Numbered from the stretch's first letter, positions 1 to 9,411 are shown. The stretch: 64,000 nt of DNA from Pseudomonas sp. DTU_2021_1001937_2_SI_NGA_ILE_001 (GCF_032463525.1 NZ_CP135971.1:2046001-2110000), one strand, 5' to 3'. The notes: generated from the sequence alone by a model not told the origin. Numbers and translations are program-made.

Positions 1-46
1 CGGACAGGTCGAGAGCCCGTCGCAGAGCGCTTGGGGCAGATAGCAC

Positions 47-70
47 AAAGGCGACCCGAAGGTCGCCTTT
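47..70 (-). terminator. tRNA unit 1 terminator hairpin
   Basis: A perfect 10-bp stem (47-56 with 61-70) closes a 4-base CGAA/TTCG loop just downstream of tRNA-Asp on the minus strand. The T tract is short. The same hairpin recurs exactly 417 bp away at 464-487. Confidence 0.75.
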
Positions 71-111
71 GTGACGGTGATGCAGGCCGTTCAGTGAGCC
101 TGCATCGAATA

Positions 112-188
112 TGGCGCAGCGGACGGGACTCGAACCCGCGACCCCCGGCGTGACAGGCCGGTATTCTAACCGACTGAACTACCGCTGC
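112..188 (-). tRNA. tRNA-Asp (GTC), copy 1
   Basis: The minus strand folds as a 77-nt tRNA with encoded CCA. The acceptor stem pairs GCAGCGG with CCGCTGC, the anticodon loop CTGTCAC gives anticodon GTC, and the T arm reads GGTTCGAGTC. It follows tRNA-Val by 15 nt in one transcript and is identical to the copy at 529-605. Confidence 0.97.
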
Positions 189-203
189 GCATGACACTGA
201 GAA

Positions 204-279
204 TGGTGGGTGATGACGGGATCGAACCGCCGACCCTCTGCTTGTAAGGCAGATGCTCTCCCGGCTGAGCTAATCACCC
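204..279 (-). tRNA. tRNA-Val (TAC), copy 1
   Basis: A 76-nt minus-strand tRNA with encoded CCA. The acceptor stem begins GGGTGAT, the anticodon loop CTTACAA gives anticodon TAC, and the T arm reads GGTTCGATCC. It is first in a Val-Asp unit and identical to the copy at 621-696. Confidence 0.97.
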
Positions 280-300
280 TTGTCTCTCGGTGCGGCGCGC

Positions 301-329
301 ACTATACGGTGTGAATGCACGCCTGGCAA
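301..329 (-). promoter_or_regulatory. sigma-70 promoter of tRNA unit 1
   Basis: On the minus strand, TTGCCA (324-329) and TATAGT (301-306) are separated by exactly 17 bp, ending about 20 bp upstream of tRNA-Val. The second unit has the matching arrangement, so the element was duplicated with the genes. Confidence 0.8.
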
Positions 330-423
330 GCACTTGATCGATTTGCCAAGGTTTTTTCTGCGCTACACCCGGTTCGCCAGGCCGCCACTGCCCTGCCAGG
401 CGCGTGCCCCGCACCGAACAGTC

Positions 424-465
424 AGCAGAAAGCAGAAAGCAGAAAGCAGAAAGCAGAAAGCAGAA
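424..465. repeat. heptamer tandem repeat, 6 x AGCAGAA
   Basis: Six perfect head-to-tail copies of a 7-bp unit lie directly after the terminator of tRNA unit 2, between the two units. They are non-coding, so slippage would change spacer length but not a reading frame. Confidence 0.95.
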
Positions 466-487
466 AGGCGACCCGAAGGTCGCCTTT
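464..487 (-). terminator. tRNA unit 2 terminator hairpin
   Basis: This is the same 10-bp stem and 4-base loop as 47-70, downstream of the second tRNA-Asp. On the minus strand the heptamer array follows it immediately. Confidence 0.75.
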
Positions 488-528
488 CTGACGGTGATAC
501 AGGCCGTTCAGTGAGCCTGCATCGAATA

Positions 529-605
529 TGGCGCAGCGGACGGGACTCGAACCCGCGACCCCCGGCGTGACAGGCCGGTATTCTAACCGACTGAACTACC
601 GCTGC
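529..605 (-). tRNA. tRNA-Asp (GTC), copy 2
   Basis: Identical in sequence to 112-188: a 77-nt tRNA with CCA and anticodon GTC. It is offset by 417 bp and belongs to the second tandem Val-Asp unit. Confidence 0.97.
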
Positions 606-620
606 GCATGACACTGAGAA

Positions 621-696
621 TGGTGGGTGATGACGGGATCGAACCGCCGACCCTCTGCTTGTAAGGCAGATGCTCTCCCGGCTGAGCTAATCACCC
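621..696 (-). tRNA. tRNA-Val (TAC), copy 2
   Basis: Identical to 204-279: a 76-nt tRNA with CCA and anticodon TAC. It is the first gene of the second unit. The Val-Asp spacer is also identical between units. Confidence 0.97.
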
Positions 697-718
697 TTCG
701 TCTCTCGGTGTGGCGCGC

Positions 719-747
719 ATTCTACGGAGCACCCTCTACCCTGGCAA
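719..747 (-). promoter_or_regulatory. sigma-70 promoter of tRNA unit 2
   Basis: On the minus strand, TTGCCA (742-747), a 17-bp spacer and TAGAAT (719-724) sit upstream of tRNA-Val copy 2. The -10 differs from copy 1 (TATAGT), so the units may differ in strength. Confidence 0.8.
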
Positions 748-858
748 GCATTTTTTTCAAAAAATTTATAAATTTTCCAAAGACTTAGCGCAGGGTTGGC
801 CGCAAGCCCAAAGGAAGCGAATAATGCCCTCCTTTTGTATGAAGGAGAGACTGACCCC

Positions 859-1779
859 ATGTGGTTCAAAAACCTGCTTGTCTATAGGCTGACCCAGGAC
901 GTGCCCTTCGAACCCGAGGCCCTGGAAGCCGCCCTGGCCAGCAAGCCCGCACGCGCCTGTGCCAGCCAGGAGTTGACCACCTACGGTTTCGTAGCTCCGT
1001 TCGGCAAGGGCGAAGACGCCCCGCTGGTGCATGTCAGCCAGGACTTCCTGCTGATCGCCGCGCGCAAGGAAGAACGCATCCTGCCCGGCAGCGTGGTGCG
1101 CGACGCACTCAAGGAAAAGGTCGACGAAATCGAAGCCGAGCAAATGCGCAAGGTCTACAAGAAAGAGCGCGACCAGCTCAAGGATGAAATCATCCAGGCC
1201 TTCCTGCCCCGCGCCTTCATTCGCCGCTCGGTCACCTGGGCCGCCATCGCGCCCAAGCAGGGCCTGATCCTGGTCAACTCGGCCAGCGCCAAGCGCGCCG
1301 AAGACCTGCTGTCGACCCTGCGTGAAGTGATCGGCTCGCTGCCGGTGCGTCCGCTTACCGTCAAGGTCTCGCCCAGCGCCACCCTCACCGACTGGGTCAA
1401 GACCCAGCAGGCTGCCGAGCACTTCTTCGTGCTGGATGAATGCGAGCTGCGCGACACCCATGAAGACGGCGGCATCGTACGCTGCAAGCGCCAGGATCTG
1501 ACCAGTGACGAAATTCAGCTGCACTTGAACACCGGCAAGGTGGTCACCCAGCTGTCGCTGGCCTGGCAGGACAAGCTGTCGTTCGTCCTCGACGACAAGA
1601 TGGTAATCAAACGCCTGAAGTTCGAAGACATGCTGCAGGAACAGGCCGAGCAGGACGGCGGCGACGAAGCCCTGGGCCAGCTGGACGCCAGCTTCACCCT
1701 GATGATGCTGACTTTCGGCGAATTCCTGCCGCAACTGTTCGAAGCGCTGGGTGGCGAAGAGATCCCGCAAGGCATCTGA
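859..1779 (+). CDS. rdgC: recombination-associated protein RdgC
   Basis: 306 aa, the usual family length. RdgC is a nucleoid-associated, ring-forming dsDNA-binding protein that modulates RecA-dependent recombination. The start is the ATG at 859, giving the typical N-terminus [11 protein letters not shown], with an AAGGAG ribosome site at 842-847; an in-frame upstream ATG at 796 lacks this support. The charged central part, the motif LTDWV and the C-terminal [16 protein letters not shown] fit the family. The neighbouring BASS transporter and MFS-acyltransferase match the order I recall in other pseudomonads. A strong hairpin follows the stop codon, so the gene is probably monocistronic. Confidence 0.96.
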   Translation: MWFKNLLVYRLTQDVPFEPEALEAALASKPARACASQELTTYGFVAPFGKGEDAPLVHVSQDFLLIAARKEERILPGSVVRDALKEKVDEIEAEQMRKVYKKERDQLKDEIIQAFLPRAFIRRSVTWAAIAPKQGLILVNSASAKRAEDLLSTLREVIGSLPVRPLTVKVSPSATLTDWVKTQQAAEHFFVLDECELRDTHEDGGIVRCKRQDLTSDEIQLHLNTGKVVTQLSLAWQDKLSFVLDDKMVIKRLKFEDMLQEQAEQDGGDEALGQLDASFTLMMLTFGEFLPQLFEALGGEEIPQGI

Positions 1780-1801
1780 GCGCGCCCGCTTCGCGACATC
1801 G

Positions 1802-1826
1802 ACGCCGCCTGCCAGGCGGCGTTTTC
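1802..1826 (+). terminator. rho-independent terminator after rdgC
   Basis: A 9-bp stem (1802-1810 with 1814-1822), loop GCC, then a short T run. It separates rdgC from the transporter gene. Confidence 0.7.
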
Positions 1827-1857
1827 ATGACCGACACTCATAAAAAGGAACAACACC

Positions 1858-2823
1858 ATGCGCGCCCTGGCCGCCTTGAGCCGTTTCGTCGGCAATACCT
1901 TCGCTTACTGGGTTCTGCTGTTCGCCATCCTGGCGTTCCTGTTTCCGCAGGCCTTCATCGGCCTCAAGGGCTGGATCGTGCCGCTGCTGGGCCTGGTCAT
2001 GTTCGGCATGGGCCTGACCCTCAAGCTCGAAGACTTTTCCGAGGTGGCGCGCAACCCCTGGCGCGTGGCGCTGGGCGTGGTCGCGCATTTCGTGATCATG
2101 CCCGGTGTGGCCTGGCTGCTCTGTCAGGTCTTCCACCTGCCGCCGGAAATTGCCGTGGGCGTGATCCTGGTCGGCTGCTGCCCCAGCGGCACGTCGTCGA
2201 ACGTGATGGCCTGGCTGGCCAAGGGTGACCTGGCCCTGGCAGTGGCCATCGCGGCGGTGACCACCCTGCTCGCCCCGCTGCTGACCCCGGCGCTGATCTG
2301 GTTCCTGGCCTCGGCCTGGCTGCCGGTGTCGTTCATGGACATGTTCACCTCGATCCTGCAGCTGGTGATGCTGCCCATCGTGCTCGGCGTGGTCGCCCAG
2401 CGCCTGCTCGGCGCGCGGGTCAGCTATGCCGTGGACGTGCTGCCGCTGATTTCGGTGGTCAGCATCGTGATGATCGTCTGCGCGGTGGTCGCCGCCAGCC
2501 AGGCGAAGATCGCCGAGTCGGGCCTGCTGATCATGGCCGTGGTGATCCTGCACAACAGCTTCGGCTTCCTGCTCGGCTACTTCACGGGCAAGCTGTTCAA
2601 GCTGCGCCTGCCACAACGCAAGTCGCTGGCCCTGGAAGTCGGCATGCAGAACTCCGGCCTCGGCGCCGCCCTGGCCGCCGCGCACTTCTCGCCCCTGGCG
2701 GCGGTGCCCAGCGCGCTGTTCAGCGTGTGGCACAACATCTCCGGCGCGTTGCTGTCGACCTACTTCCGCAAGATGCCGGAAGACGACCCGCAGCCAGCCG
2801 CTGAGCGGCCACAGGCGCATTGA
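1858..2823 (+). CDS. bile acid:sodium symporter family (BASS) transporter
   Basis: 321 aa inner-membrane protein with about ten hydrophobic segments. The family imports organic anions by sodium symport; bacterial members also carry pantothenate or keto acids. The motif CCPSGTSSNV (about residues 102-111) and GMQNSGLG (about 262-269) are the conserved sodium and substrate-site signatures of the fold. The start ATG is preceded by AAAGGAA. The C-terminus is short, hydrophilic and proline-rich. The substrate cannot be read from sequence; a PanS-like role is possible but unproven. Confidence 0.9.
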   Translation: MRALAALSRFVGNTFAYWVLLFAILAFLFPQAFIGLKGWIVPLLGLVMFGMGLTLKLEDFSEVARNPWRVALGVVAHFVIMPGVAWLLCQVFHLPPEIAVGVILVGCCPSGTSSNVMAWLAKGDLALAVAIAAVTTLLAPLLTPALIWFLASAWLPVSFMDMFTSILQLVMLPIVLGVVAQRLLGARVSYAVDVLPLISVVSIVMIVCAVVAASQAKIAESGLLIMAVVILHNSFGFLLGYFTGKLFKLRLPQRKSLALEVGMQNSGLGAALAAAHFSPLAAVPSALFSVWHNISGALLSTYFRKMPEDDPQPAAERPQAH

Positions 2824-2884
2824 TCGATCCCGTCATCGCGATCGGCAGGTGCGGATCTGGCCGCTCCTGCCCGGTCGTCGGACC

Positions 2885-3328
2885 TTAAGGCGATCCAGAT
2901 GGCGGGCTGGCTGCGAGCCAGATATTCACAGGCGTATATCCCCCCGCATGACGAAACAGGGTCTGATTGCGGAAGCTGTAGACCGCGCCGTTTAGCGTAA
3001 TTTTGACCGTGGTGCCCTGCACCTCGACCTGGGCCTTGCCGTCCCGGGTAACCAGAAACGCCTCAGCCTCGTCACGCAGCACATCCAGCACCTTGGCACT
3101 ATCGTCGATCCGCGAATGAACGTAGTACCGCCATGTATAGGGCACAGTCGCCCCGCCGGCATCGCTAAGGACGACGTACAACATCCCGCCTTCCTCCAGC
3201 GACTGGCTGGCAACAACACGTGACAACACGGGTGCTGCAGGACGGCTCGATAACAGCCATGCAGACTCCGCGATGACCACCAAGCCCAGGAGAGAGATAA
3301 CTAATCTAATAGCCCATCGTTTCAGCAT
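2885..3328 (-). CDS. small membrane-anchored protein, putative immunity partner
   Basis: 147 aa from the ATG at 3328. One N-terminal membrane helix (about residues 7-26) is followed by a domain of about 115 residues that would lie in the periplasm if the helix acts as a signal anchor. I do not recognise the family. The gene starts 23 bp before the end of the upstream toxin-44-like gene in another frame, which suggests translational coupling. Small overlapping genes downstream of polymorphic toxin domains are commonly immunity genes, so that role is inferred from context only. A longer in-frame extension to 3451 overlaps the toxin gene further and is less likely. Confidence 0.6.
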   Translation of the reverse strand: MLKRWAIRLVISLLGLVVIAESAWLLSSRPAAPVLSRVVASQSLEEGGMLYVVLSDAGGATVPYTWRYYVHSRIDDSAKVLDVLRDEAEAFLVTRDGKAQVEVQGTTVKITLNGAVYSFRNQTLFRHAGGYTPVNIWLAASPPSGSP

Positions 3329-3692
3329 ACTCGATACCTTTACTGATCCAGTGCTGGTCCTTCGGGTCGTCACCAAAAGGTGCGCTAGACCACCAGCTGC
3401 CGAATTCATCACGGTGGGTACCTGCCCGCGACTGTGCGGCTCCAGCCGCACGCAAAAGAAGCTCTTTGCCTATACCCGCAGCGGTCCCCACAGCGCCGTA
3501 ATGGAAATTCCCGAAGTTTTCATATTGAGCGCCTTGTTGCTTGAAGTCCCATGGCCCTCGATTCCTGACCTGCGTATAGAACCAACTCAACAAAAAAGCA
3601 CTTCCGCCGCGACTGAAGTAATTCCTTTGCTCACGCGCTCTGCTCATGTTGGACTCTAGCGATACGCCTGGAGGAGACATGGGAACAGTCAT
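3306..3692 (-). CDS. orphan polymorphic toxin type 44 (Ntox44-like) domain protein
   Basis: 128 aa from the ATG at 3692, with AAGGG about 6 bp upstream. In-frame stops lie just before it, so there is no N-terminal delivery domain here. The motifs WFYTQVRNRGPWDFK, YENFGNFHYG, GTAAGIGKELLLRAAGAAQ and PFGDDPKDQHWI match what I recall of the polymorphic toxin type 44 domain, normally the C-terminal tip of RHS, T6SS or contact-dependent toxins. Standing alone it could be a displaced toxin tip or a cargo effector whose N-terminal 20 residues act in recruitment. The pair reads as lower in GC than the flanking core genes, a sign of transfer. The biochemical activity of the family is only predicted. 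Confidence 0.7.
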   Translation of the reverse strand: MTVPMSPPGVSLESNMSRAREQRNYFSRGGSAFLLSWFYTQVRNRGPWDFKQQGAQYENFGNFHYGAVGTAAGIGKELLLRAAGAAQSRAGTHRDEFGSWWSSAPFGDDPKDQHWISKGIEYAETMGY

Positions 3693-3856
3693 GACCAACC
3701 CTTATTAGCCTAAAGGTCAGCATTCTTAACGTTGCTCAGCGCGCAAAAAAATGCTCTCAGCGCAAATTAGAGAGTGACTACGAGCGACCCGGAAAAAACC
3801 CACAGCTTTTTCCGAATCACCAGCGCTTCCCCCAAGCTTGAAGGGCTCCAGTCATA

Positions 3857-5734
3857 TCAGCGCTTATCCCCACGCAATTGCTTCACCTCTTCCCGCACAT
3901 CCACCGGCTTCGCCACATCAGCAGCGATCGGTGCGCCGGCCACCAGGACTACCCGTGACCAGAAGCGGCGGAACAGGCCCTTGTTCGGATCGCGGCTGAA
4001 GAAGCTGCCCCACAGGCCCTGCAGGGCCATGGGGATCACCGGCACCGGGGTTTCCTCGATGATGCGGCTCATGCCGCTCTTGAAGCCGCTGATCTCGCCA
4101 TCGGTGGTCAGCTTACCCTCCGGGAAGATGCACACCAGCTCGCCGTCGGCCAGGTAGCGGGCGATGCGCTGGAACGACTGCTCGTAGATCTGCAGGTCTT
4201 CATTACGCCCGGCAATCGGGATGGCGCCAGCGGTGCGGAACACGAAGTTGAGCACCGGCAGTTGGTAGATCTTGTAGTACATCACGAAGCGGATCGGCCG
4301 CCGCACAGCGCCGGCGATCAGCAAGGCATCGACGAACGATACATGGTTGCACACCAGCAGCGCCGCGCCCTCCTCCGGCACCTTGTCGAGATCGCGGTGC
4401 TCGACGCGGTACATGGAGTGGCTGAGCAGCCAGATCATGAAGCGCATGGTGAACTCGGGCACGATGCGGAAGATGTAGACGTTGACCGCCACGTTGAGCA
4501 GCGACACCACCAGGAACAGCTCGGGAATCGACAGGCCCATGACGCTGAGCAGCAGCATCGACACCAGTGCCGCGACCACCATGAACAGCGCATTGAGGAT
4601 GTTGTTGGCGGCGATCACCCGCGAGCGCTGCTTCTCTTCGGTACGCGACTGGATCAGGGCGTACAGCGGCACGATATAGAAGCCGCCGAACAGGCCGATG
4701 CCGAGGATATCGAAGAGGATCCAGCGCCCCGCCGCCAGGCCGAGAATGTCCTGCCAGCCATGCTGGCCGGCCGGCGCCTGGATATGCCCGGAGTGCCACC
4801 ACAACAGCAGGCCGAACAGGGTGATGCCGAACGAGCCGAACGGCACCAGGCCGATCTCCACCTTGTGCCCCGAGAGCCGCTCGCAGAGCAGCGAGCCCAG
4901 GGCGATGCCCACCGAGAACACGGTGAGGATCAGGGTGACCACGCTTTCGTCACCGTGCAGCAGGTTCTGCGCGTAGGTGGGAATCTGCGCCAGGTAGATG
5001 GCGCCGACGAACCAGAACCACGAGTTGCCGACGATGGAGCGCGACACCGCGGGAGTCTGGGTCAGGCCCATGCGCAGGGTCGCCCAGGATTGCTTGAAGA
5101 TGTTCCAGTCCAGGCGCAGGTCCGGGGTCGCGGCCGGCGCAGCGGGAATGAAGCGGCTGACGATGGCGCCCAGGCTGGCGACCAGCAGGATGCCGGCGGC
5201 GGCGAACCAGGCGTAGCGGTCGAAGGACAGGATGATCCCGGCGCCGATGGTGCCGGCCAATATCGCCAGGAAGGTGCCCATTTCCACCAGGCCGTTGCCA
5301 CCTACCAGCTCGTCGGGGCGCAAGTGCTGGGGCAGGATCGAATACTTCACCGGGCCGAACAGCGCCGAGTGTGCGCCCATGGCGAACAGGGTCAGCAGCA
5401 GCATGGCCAGATTGCCGAACACGAAGCCTGCCGCACCGACCGCCATGATGCCGATCTCGGCCAGCTTGATCAGGCGGATCAAGGCGTCCTTGGGGTACTT
5501 TTCCCCAACCTGGCCGGCCAGCGCCGAGAACAGGAAGAACGGCAAAATGAACAGCAAGGCGCAGAGATTGACGTAGAACGACGAGTCACCCTGGATGCCC
5601 AGCTTGTAGATGATCGCCAGGATCACCGCCTGCTTGAACAGGTTGTCGTTGAAGGCCCCGAGGGACTGGGTAACGAAGAACGGCAAAAAGCGCCGCCGGC
5701 GGAGAAGGTCGAACTGTGACTGCTGGCTCATCAT
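3857..5734 (-). CDS. MFS transporter fused to PlsC-type acyltransferase
   Basis: 625 aa. Residues 1-430 form an LplT-like major facilitator with about 12 helices (N-terminal motif GAFNDNLFKQA). Residues 445-605 form a 1-acyl-glycerol-3-phosphate acyltransferase domain with NHVSFVD (463-469, the HX4D catalytic motif) and FPEG (537-540, the phosphate-binding motif). In E. coli LplT flips lysophospholipid inward and Aas reacylates it; here transport and acyl transfer are on one chain, but the acyl-ACP synthetase domain of Aas is absent. A role in lysophospholipid recycling is inferred. Two adjacent ATG codons follow an AGGA site; 5734 is chosen. Confidence 0.88.
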   Translation of the reverse strand: MMSQQSQFDLLRRRRFLPFFVTQSLGAFNDNLFKQAVILAIIYKLGIQGDSSFYVNLCALLFILPFFLFSALAGQVGEKYPKDALIRLIKLAEIGIMAVGAAGFVFGNLAMLLLTLFAMGAHSALFGPVKYSILPQHLRPDELVGGNGLVEMGTFLAILAGTIGAGIILSFDRYAWFAAAGILLVASLGAIVSRFIPAAPAATPDLRLDWNIFKQSWATLRMGLTQTPAVSRSIVGNSWFWFVGAIYLAQIPTYAQNLLHGDESVVTLILTVFSVGIALGSLLCERLSGHKVEIGLVPFGSFGITLFGLLLWWHSGHIQAPAGQHGWQDILGLAAGRWILFDILGIGLFGGFYIVPLYALIQSRTEEKQRSRVIAANNILNALFMVVAALVSMLLLSVMGLSIPELFLVVSLLNVAVNVYIFRIVPEFTMRFMIWLLSHSMYRVEHRDLDKVPEEGAALLVCNHVSFVDALLIAGAVRRPIRFVMYYKIYQLPVLNFVFRTAGAIPIAGRNEDLQIYEQSFQRIARYLADGELVCIFPEGKLTTDGEISGFKSGMSRIIEETPVPVIPMALQGLWGSFFSRDPNKGLFRRFWSRVVLVAGAPIAADVAKPVDVREEVKQLRGDKR

Positions 5735-5937
5735 CCGGGTCCTGAATGGCTATGACTGATTGAAGATCGAACCTCAATCCGCGACACATTGAAGACGTTC
5801 GAGGGATGGATGTCGATAGGCCAGTCCGGCGAAGTGTCATGCCATCCGGCAAGCCCACCGCGCTCGACCATGGTCGACAAAGACGAAAGCGCCGCGCCAT
5901 GCCAGACTGCGATCATTTACCGGTCGTGGATTCCAGC

Positions 5938-8900
5938 ATGTCGTTGTCCAGCGGGCTGATCGCTCTCGTCGCCCTTTCCTATATGGCCATCATGTTTGCC
6001 ATCGCCTTCTACGGCGACCGCTACAGCAACGCGCTGCGCCCGGCGCAACGCGCCTGGGTGTACAGCCTGTCGCTGGCGGTGTACTGCACCAGCTGGACCT
6101 TCTTCGGCGCGGTGGGCCAGGCTGCCGAGCAGCTGTGGTCGTTCCTGCCCATCTACCTGGGGCCCATCGTGCTGATGCTGCTGGCGCCCTGGGTGCTGCA
6201 GAAGATGGTGCTGATCAGCAAGCAGGAGAACATCACCTCCATTGCCGACTTCATCGCCGCGCGCTACGGCAAGTCGCAGTCCCTGGCGGTGATGGTCGCG
6301 ATCATCTGCCTGGTCGGCATGCTGCCGTACATCGCCCTGCAGCTCAAAGGCATCGTGCTGGGCGTCAACATTCTCATCGGCGCCGGGCCGGACTCCACCG
6401 GCACCCGCGCCCAGGACACCGCGCTGGTGGTGTCGCTGATCCTGGCGCTGTTCACCATCGTGTTCGGCGCACGCAACCTCGACGTCACCGAACACCACCG
6501 CGGCATGGTCCTGGCCATCGCCTTCGAAGCGGTGATCAAGCTGCTGGCCTTCATGGCAGTGGGTGTCTTCGTCACCTACCAGCTCTACGACGGTTTCGGT
6601 GACCTGCTCGACCAGGCGCGCCAGGCACCACAACTGCAGCAGTACTGGCAGGAAACCGTCGACTGGCCGGCCATGATCGTGCAGACCGGCGTCGCAATGA
6701 TGGCCATCGTCTGCCTGCCCCGGCAGTTCCATGTCACGGTGGTGGAGAACATCGAGCCGCGTGACCTCAACCTGGCCAAGTGGGTGTTCCCCGCCTACCT
6801 GGCGCTGGCGGCGCTGTTCGTGGTGCCCATCGCCCTGGCCGGGCAACTGATGCTACCCGCCTCGGTACTGCCCGACTCCTTCGTCATCAGCCTGCCGCTG
6901 GGCCACGCCCACCCGGCCCTGGCGCTGCTGGCCTTCATCGGCGGCGCCTCGGCGGCCACCGGCATGGTGATCGTCGCCAGCGTAGCGTTGTCGACCATGG
7001 TCTCCAACGACATGCTGCTGCCCTGGCTGCTGCGCCGCAAGAACACCGAACGGCCCTTCGAAGCCTTCCGCCACTGGATGCTCACCGTGCGCCGAGTGAG
7101 CATCGTGGTGATCCTGCTGCTGGCCTACGTCAGCTACCGGATGCTCGGTTCCAACGCCAGCCTGGCGACCATCGGGCAGATCGCCTTCGCCGCCATCACC
7201 CAACTGGCACCGGCGATGTTCGGCGCCCTGTACTGGAAGCAGGCCAACCGCCGTGGCGTGTTCGCCGGCCTGGCTGCGGGCATCTTCCTGTGGTTCTACA
7301 CCCTGGTGCTGCCCGTGGCTGCGCATGGCATGGGCTGGGCGCTGGAAAGCTTCCCGCTGCTGGCCTGGCTGAACGGCAACCCCTTCGACCTGCCGATCAG
7401 CACCCTGACCCAGGGCGTGGTTCTGTCGCTGGCCGGCAACTGCACGCTGTTCGCCTGGGTGTCGATCCTCTCGCGCACCCGGGTCACCGAGCACTGGCAG
7501 GCCGGGCGCTTCATCGGCCAGCAGACCAACGTGCGCGCCAGTGGCCGGTCGCTGCTGGCGGTACAGGTCGAAGACCTGCTCAACCTGTCGTCGCGCTTCG
7601 TCGGTGACGACCGCGCCAGCAAGAGCTTCATCCGCTTCGCTTACAGCCAGGGCCAGGACTTCAACCCGGGGCAGAACGCCAACAGCGAATGGATCGGCCA
7701 TACCGAGCGCCTGCTGGCCGGTGTACTGGGCACCTCCTCGGCGCGAGCGGTGGTCAAGGCGGCCATCGAAGGCCGCGAAATGCAGCTCGAAGACGTGGTG
7801 CGCATCGCCGACGAAGCCTCCGAGGTGCTGGAGTTCAACCGCGCCCTGCTGCAAGGCGCCATCGAGAACATCAGCCAGGGCATCAGCGTGGTCGACCAGT
7901 CCTTGCGTCTGGTGGCCTGGAACCGCCGCTATCTGGAGCTGTTCGACTACCCCGAGGGGTTGATCAGCGTCGGCCGGCCCATTGCCGACATCATCCGCTT
8001 CAACGCCGAACGCGGCCTGTGCGGCCCGGGCGAAGCCGAAGTGCATGTGGCGCGGCGCCTGCACTGGATGCGCCAGGGCCGCGCGCACACGTCCGAGCGA
8101 CTGTTCCCCAACGGCCAGGTCATCGAACTGATCGGCAACCCCATGCCCGGCGGCGGTTTCGTCATGAGTTTCACCGATATCACCGCGTTCCGTGAGGCCG
8201 AACAGGTGCTCAAGGACGTCAACGAACGCCTGGAACAGCGTGTGGCCGAACGTACCCACGAGTTGTCCAAGCTCAACCAGGCACTCAGTGAAGCCAAGGC
8301 CCACGCCGAGGCGGCCAACGAATCCAAGACCCGCTTCCTGGCGGCGGTCAGCCACGACCTGATGCAGCCGCTCAACGCCGCCCGACTGTTCTCTGCGGCA
8401 CTGTCGGCGCAGCCGGACGGGGTATCCAGCGATGCGCAGCAACTGATCCAGCACCTCGACAGCTCGCTGCGTTCAGCCGAAGACCTGATCAGCGACCTGC
8501 TGGACATCTCGCGCCTGGAAAACGGCAAGATCACGCCGGACCACCAGGCCTTTGCGGTGGACAACCTGTTCGACACCCTGGGCGCGGAATTCACCGCCCT
8601 GGCCCGCGACCAGGGCATCAAGTTCCGCGTGCGCGGCAGCGCCGTGCGCATCGACAGCGACATCAAGCTGCTGCGCCGGGTGCTGCAGAACTTCCTCACC
8701 AATGCCTTCCGCTACGCCAAGGGGCCGGTACTGCTGGGCGTCAGGCGTCGGGGCAGCCATCTGAGCCTGGAGGTCTGGGACCGCGGTCCCGGCATCCCCG
8801 AAGACAAGCAGCGGGTGATCTTCGAAGAATTCAAGCGCCTGGACAGCCACCAGACCCGCGCCGAGAAAGGCCTGGGCCTGGGTCTGGCGATCGCCGACGG

Positions 8901-9411
8901 CCTGTGCCGGGTACTCGACCACCGCCTGCGAGTGCGCTCCTGGCCTGGGCGCGGAAGCGTGTTCAGCGTGCAAGTACCGCTGGCGCGCCATGTGCCAGCT
9001 CCTGCTGCGCCGCCAAGCGAGGCCGAGCGCCAACCGCTCAACGGCACCCAGGTGCTGTGCGTGGACAACGAAGACAGCATCCTGATCGGCATGAACAGCC
9101 TGCTCAGCCGCTGGGGCTGCCAGGTGTGGACGGCGCGCAACCGTGAGCAATGCCAGGCGCTGCTCGACCAGGGCATCCGCCCGCAACTGGCCTTGGTGGA
9201 CTATCACCTGGACGACGGCGAGACCGGCACCGAGCTGATGGCCTGGCTGCGCACGCGCCTGGGCGAACCGGTACCGGGTGTGCTGATCAGCGCCGACGGT
9301 CGCCAGGAACTGGTCGCCCAGGTGCATGCCGCCGGCCTGGACTACCTGCCCAAACCGGTCAAGCCGGCAGCGCTGCGCGCGCTGCTGAGCCGTCACGTCA
9401 GCCTGGCCTGA
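5938..9411 (+). CDS. crbS: CrbS/MxtR-type hybrid sensor histidine kinase with symporter domain
   Basis: 1157 aa from the ATG at 5938. Residues 1-500 are a sodium:solute symporter-like module of about 13 helices. A PAS domain spans about 635-760, then a coiled coil. A HisKA domain carries SHDLMQPLN (phospho-acceptor about H806). The ATPase domain has [15 protein letters not shown] and GLGLGLA. A receiver domain carries the phospho-aspartate in LVDYHLDD (about D1088). This architecture is that of CrbS, which with CrbR controls acetyl-CoA synthetase and acetate use in Vibrio and Pseudomonas; the P. aeruginosa counterpart is called MxtR. The response regulator is not in the window. The 3' end overlaps aceK by 19 bp tail to tail. 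Confidence 0.85.
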   Translation: MSLSSGLIALVALSYMAIMFAIAFYGDRYSNALRPAQRAWVYSLSLAVYCTSWTFFGAVGQAAEQLWSFLPIYLGPIVLMLLAPWVLQKMVLISKQENITSIADFIAARYGKSQSLAVMVAIICLVGMLPYIALQLKGIVLGVNILIGAGPDSTGTRAQDTALVVSLILALFTIVFGARNLDVTEHHRGMVLAIAFEAVIKLLAFMAVGVFVTYQLYDGFGDLLDQARQAPQLQQYWQETVDWPAMIVQTGVAMMAIVCLPRQFHVTVVENIEPRDLNLAKWVFPAYLALAALFVVPIALAGQLMLPASVLPDSFVISLPLGHAHPALALLAFIGGASAATGMVIVASVALSTMVSNDMLLPWLLRRKNTERPFEAFRHWMLTVRRVSIVVILLLAYVSYRMLGSNASLATIGQIAFAAITQLAPAMFGALYWKQANRRGVFAGLAAGIFLWFYTLVLPVAAHGMGWALESFPLLAWLNGNPFDLPISTLTQGVVLSLAGNCTLFAWVSILSRTRVTEHWQAGRFIGQQTNVRASGRSLLAVQVEDLLNLSSRFVGDDRASKSFIRFAYSQGQDFNPGQNANSEWIGHTERLLAGVLGTSSARAVVKAAIEGREMQLEDVVRIADEASEVLEFNRALLQGAIENISQGISVVDQSLRLVAWNRRYLELFDYPEGLISVGRPIADIIRFNAERGLCGPGEAEVHVARRLHWMRQGRAHTSERLFPNGQVIELIGNPMPGGGFVMSFTDITAFREAEQVLKDVNERLEQRVAERTHELSKLNQALSEAKAHAEAANESKTRFLAAVSHDLMQPLNAARLFSAALSAQPDGVSSDAQQLIQHLDSSLRSAEDLISDLLDISRLENGKITPDHQAFAVDNLFDTLGAEFTALARDQGIKFRVRGSAVRIDSDIKLLRRVLQNFLTNAFRYAKGPVLLGVRRRGSHLSLEVWDRGPGIPEDKQRVIFEEFKRLDSHQTRAEKGLGLGLAIADGLCRVLDHRLRVRSWPGRGSVFSVQVPLARHVPAPAAPPSEAERQPLNGTQVLCVDNEDSILIGMNSLLSRWGCQVWTARNREQCQALLDQGIRPQLALVDYHLDDGETGTELMAWLRTRLGEPVPGVLISADGRQELVAQVHAAGLDYLPKPVKPAALRALLSRHVSLA

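Noticed and set aside
424-465. CRISPR-like array
   Set aside because: Units are 7 bp head-to-tail without spacers, so it is a microsatellite, not CRISPR. No cas genes in the window.
280-570. 96-aa ORF between tRNA units
   Set aside because: Runs through the heptamer array, a terminator and a tRNA gene.
4262-5719. 485-codon ORF opposite the MFS-PlsC gene
   Set aside because: High in H, Q, D and E, the typical reverse-complement image of a membrane protein; no start support.
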